Source of the DNA: Pseudomonadota bacterium
Lineage (GTDB): Bacteria > Pseudomonadota > Gammaproteobacteria > Burkholderiales > Burkholderiaceae_C
Length of the DNA stretch: 64,000 bases
NCBI GenBank assembly: GCA_020161065.1
Contig: JAIUPH010000008.1
Coordinates: 186,001-250,000 of the forward strand
Direction of reading: 5' to 3'
The notes below the pieces were generated by a model that had not been told where the DNA came from, made no database searches, and saw nothing but the letters and a program-made list of their open reading frames with translations. A program made the position numbers and the translations under genes. This document shows positions 62,774-64,000 of the stretch, piece by piece (the first letter of the stretch is position 1; each line of letters starts with the position of its first letter).

Positions 62774-64000
62774 ACGGCGGCGCGCGGCGCGGCTCGCGGC
62801 CTTGCCTGCGCTGCTGGCCCTGCTGGCGCCGCTGCTGCTGGTCGGGCCCGTCGCCGCGCAAAACGCCGCCGCGCCGCCGCGGGTGCGCGCCGAGGTCGTG
62901 CACTGGTGGACCTCGGGCGGCGAATCGGGCGCCGTGCAGGCGCTGGCCGAGGCTTACCGCGCGGCCGGCGGCGCCTGGGTGGACATGGCGGTGACGCTGG
63001 GCGAGCAGGCGCGCGCGGTGGCGATCAACCGCATCGTCGGCGGCAACCCGCCGACCGCGGCGCAGTTCAACACCTCGCGCCAGTTCCTCGACATCGTCGA
63101 GCAAGGCATGCTCAACCCGATCGACGACGTCGCGGCGCGCGACGGCTGGGACCGCTTCCTGCCCGAGATCGTGCTCGACGCGGTGCGCGTCAACGGCCAC
63201 TACTACGCGGTGCCGGTCAACATCCACATGCCGACCTGGATCTGGATCTCGAAGGCGGCGTTCCGCAAGGCCGGCATCGCGGCCGAGCCGCGCAGCATGG
63301 ACGAATTGTTCGCCGCGCTCGACCGCCTGCAGGCCGCCGGCCTGGTGCCGCTGGCGCACGGCGGCCAGGCCTGGCAGGACAGCATCGTCTTCACCGCGGT
63401 GCTGGCCAACGTGGGCGGCCGCGAGCTGTACCTGAAGGTGCTGCGCGACCGCGACGCCGAGGCCATCCGCTCCGACGCCTTCCGCCAGGTGCTGCTGACC
63501 TTCAAGCGGCTGCAGGGCTACGTCGACGCCGGCTCGCCGGGGCGCAACTGGAACGACGCCACCGCGCTGCTGATCAACGGCAAGGCCGGCGTGCAGTTCA
63601 TGGGCGACTGGGCCAAGGGCGAGTTCACCGCCGCCGGCCAGGTGGCGGGGCGCGACTTCGGCTGCATCGCCGGCTTCGGCGCGGCCACGCCCTACATCAT
63701 CCAGGGCGACGTGTTCGTGTTCCCGAAGACGCGCGACGCCGACGCGCTGAAGGCGCAGAAGCTGCTGGCCGGCGTCATCACCGCGCCGGCGACGCAGCTC
63801 GCCTTCAACGCGCGCAAGGGCTCGATCCCGATCCGCACCGACATCGACGTCTCCAAGCTCGACGTCTGCGCGCGCCAGGGCATCGCCGCGCTGAAGGACC
63901 GCCAGCGCCCGGTGGGCAACGGCGAGATGTACCTGACGCCGGAACAGAACGGCGCGCTGGCCGAGGTGCTGACCGCCTACTGGAACCGCAACATCGCGGT
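62700..64000 (+). CDS. Sugar ABC transporter substrate-binding protein (GtsA-like), partial at window end
   Basis: The reading frame runs off the right edge with no stop. The mature sequence begins RAEVVHWWTSGGESGAVQAL and continues with AINRIVGGNPPTAAQFNTSR, VNIHMPTWIWISKAAF, GVQFMGDWAKGEF and GSIPIRTDIDVSKLD, as in glucose/mannose-type binding proteins (GtsA family). The signal is RERRRAARLAALPALLALLAPLLL in pieces, ending VAAQ. ATG 62700 gives this basic region but overlaps the GH1 gene by 74 bp; TTG 62802 would remove the charges. A lost base near 62785 is another possibility. It is probably the start of a second ABC importer. Confidence 0.82.
   Translation, partial: MSTTPPSNARSRTAAFGTATSCARERRRAARLAALPALLALLAPLLLVGPVAAQNAAAPPRVRAEVVHWWTSGGESGAVQALAEAYRAAGGAWVDMAVTLGEQARAVAINRIVGGNPPTAAQFNTSRQFLDIVEQGMLNPIDDVAARDGWDRFLPEIVLDAVRVNGHYYAVPVNIHMPTWIWISKAAFRKAGIAAEPRSMDELFAALDRLQAAGLVPLAHGGQAWQDSIVFTAVLANVGGRELYLKVLRDRDAEAIRSDAFRQVLLTFKRLQGYVDAGSPGRNWNDATALLINGKAGVQFMGDWAKGEFTAAGQVAGRDFGCIAGFGAATPYIIQGDVFVFPKTRDADALKAQKLLAGVITAPATQLAFNARKGSIPIRTDIDVSKLDVCARQGIAALKDRQRPVGNGEMYLTPEQNGALAEVLTAYWNRNIA

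Noticed and set aside
62770-62994. GTG start overlapping the GH1 stop as a short gene
   Set aside because: The frame closes at 62994 and encodes Cys/Trp/Arg-rich nonsense; the homologous binding protein is in another frame.

Overview
The window is uniformly very GC-rich and densely coding, with short gaps and many 4-bp ATGA start/stop overlaps. The gene families suggest a betaproteobacterium of the order Burkholderiales, probably near the Rubrivivax/Leptothrix/Roseateles group. Pointers are a Bug-type (TctC-like) binding protein, a homogentisate operon with a divergent IclR regulator, DUF4398/OmpA lipoproteins, CsbD and BON stress proteins, and a TonB receptor next to a tryptophan-halogenase-like enzyme. 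The organism assignment is inference. I see no rRNA, tRNA, CRISPR array, prophage or complete insertion sequence.

Layout, left to right. 0-3.6 kb: a secreted DUF1800/DUF1501 pair. 3.6-4.1 kb: the only long non-coding stretch, holding a large nested palindromic repeat. 4.1-8.7 kb: a MarR regulator and a SPOR-like membrane protein, divergent from a VOC enzyme, an aromatic-ring flavin hydroxylase and a DUF2783 partner. Two nearly identical 20-bp palindromes mark the MarR-regulated promoters. 8.8-15.9 kb: a two-partner secretion operon, TpsB, then a periplasmic TPR/CHAT (caspase-like) protein, then TpsA. 15.9-17.5 kb: a Bug binding protein and a DUF433/DUF5615 toxin-antitoxin pair. 17.5-23.8 kb: a homogentisate operon (MBL-fold hydrolase, second hydroxylase, second DUF2783, hmgA, fahA) with a divergent IclR gene. 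23.8-31.8 kb: VapBC, an unknown membrane protein, a GNAT, an SDR, a TRAP transporter (binding protein plus fused DctQM), a coiled-coil membrane protein and an aldehyde dehydrogenase.

31.8-40 kb is an envelope and stress block: OmpA/DUF4398 lipoproteins, a degenerate BLUF-like protein, a small membrane protein, a CHASE3 histidine kinase with a divergent NarL-type regulator, a lone receiver, AsmA, CsbD and BON. 40.2-48.1 kb: 4-alpha-glucanotransferase, an ornithine-cyclodeaminase-family enzyme with a simple-repeat tail, an EamA exporter, two acyl-CoA-synthetase-family ligases and a phasin-like protein with a histone-H1-like tail.

48.2-64 kb is a beta-glucan/beta-glucoside utilization region. 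A leftward operon encodes a sugar ABC importer (binding protein, two permeases, ATPase), a GH1 beta-glucosidase and a GH16 beta-glucanase lipoprotein. A leftward OmpR/QseC-type two-component system follows. A rightward operon encodes a TonB receptor, a flavin-dependent halogenase homologue, a second GH1 and a second sugar-binding protein that runs off the end. A TTAAC-N5-ATTAA motif lies upstream of the ABC operon and between the response regulator and the TonB receptor, so the two-component system may control both operons.
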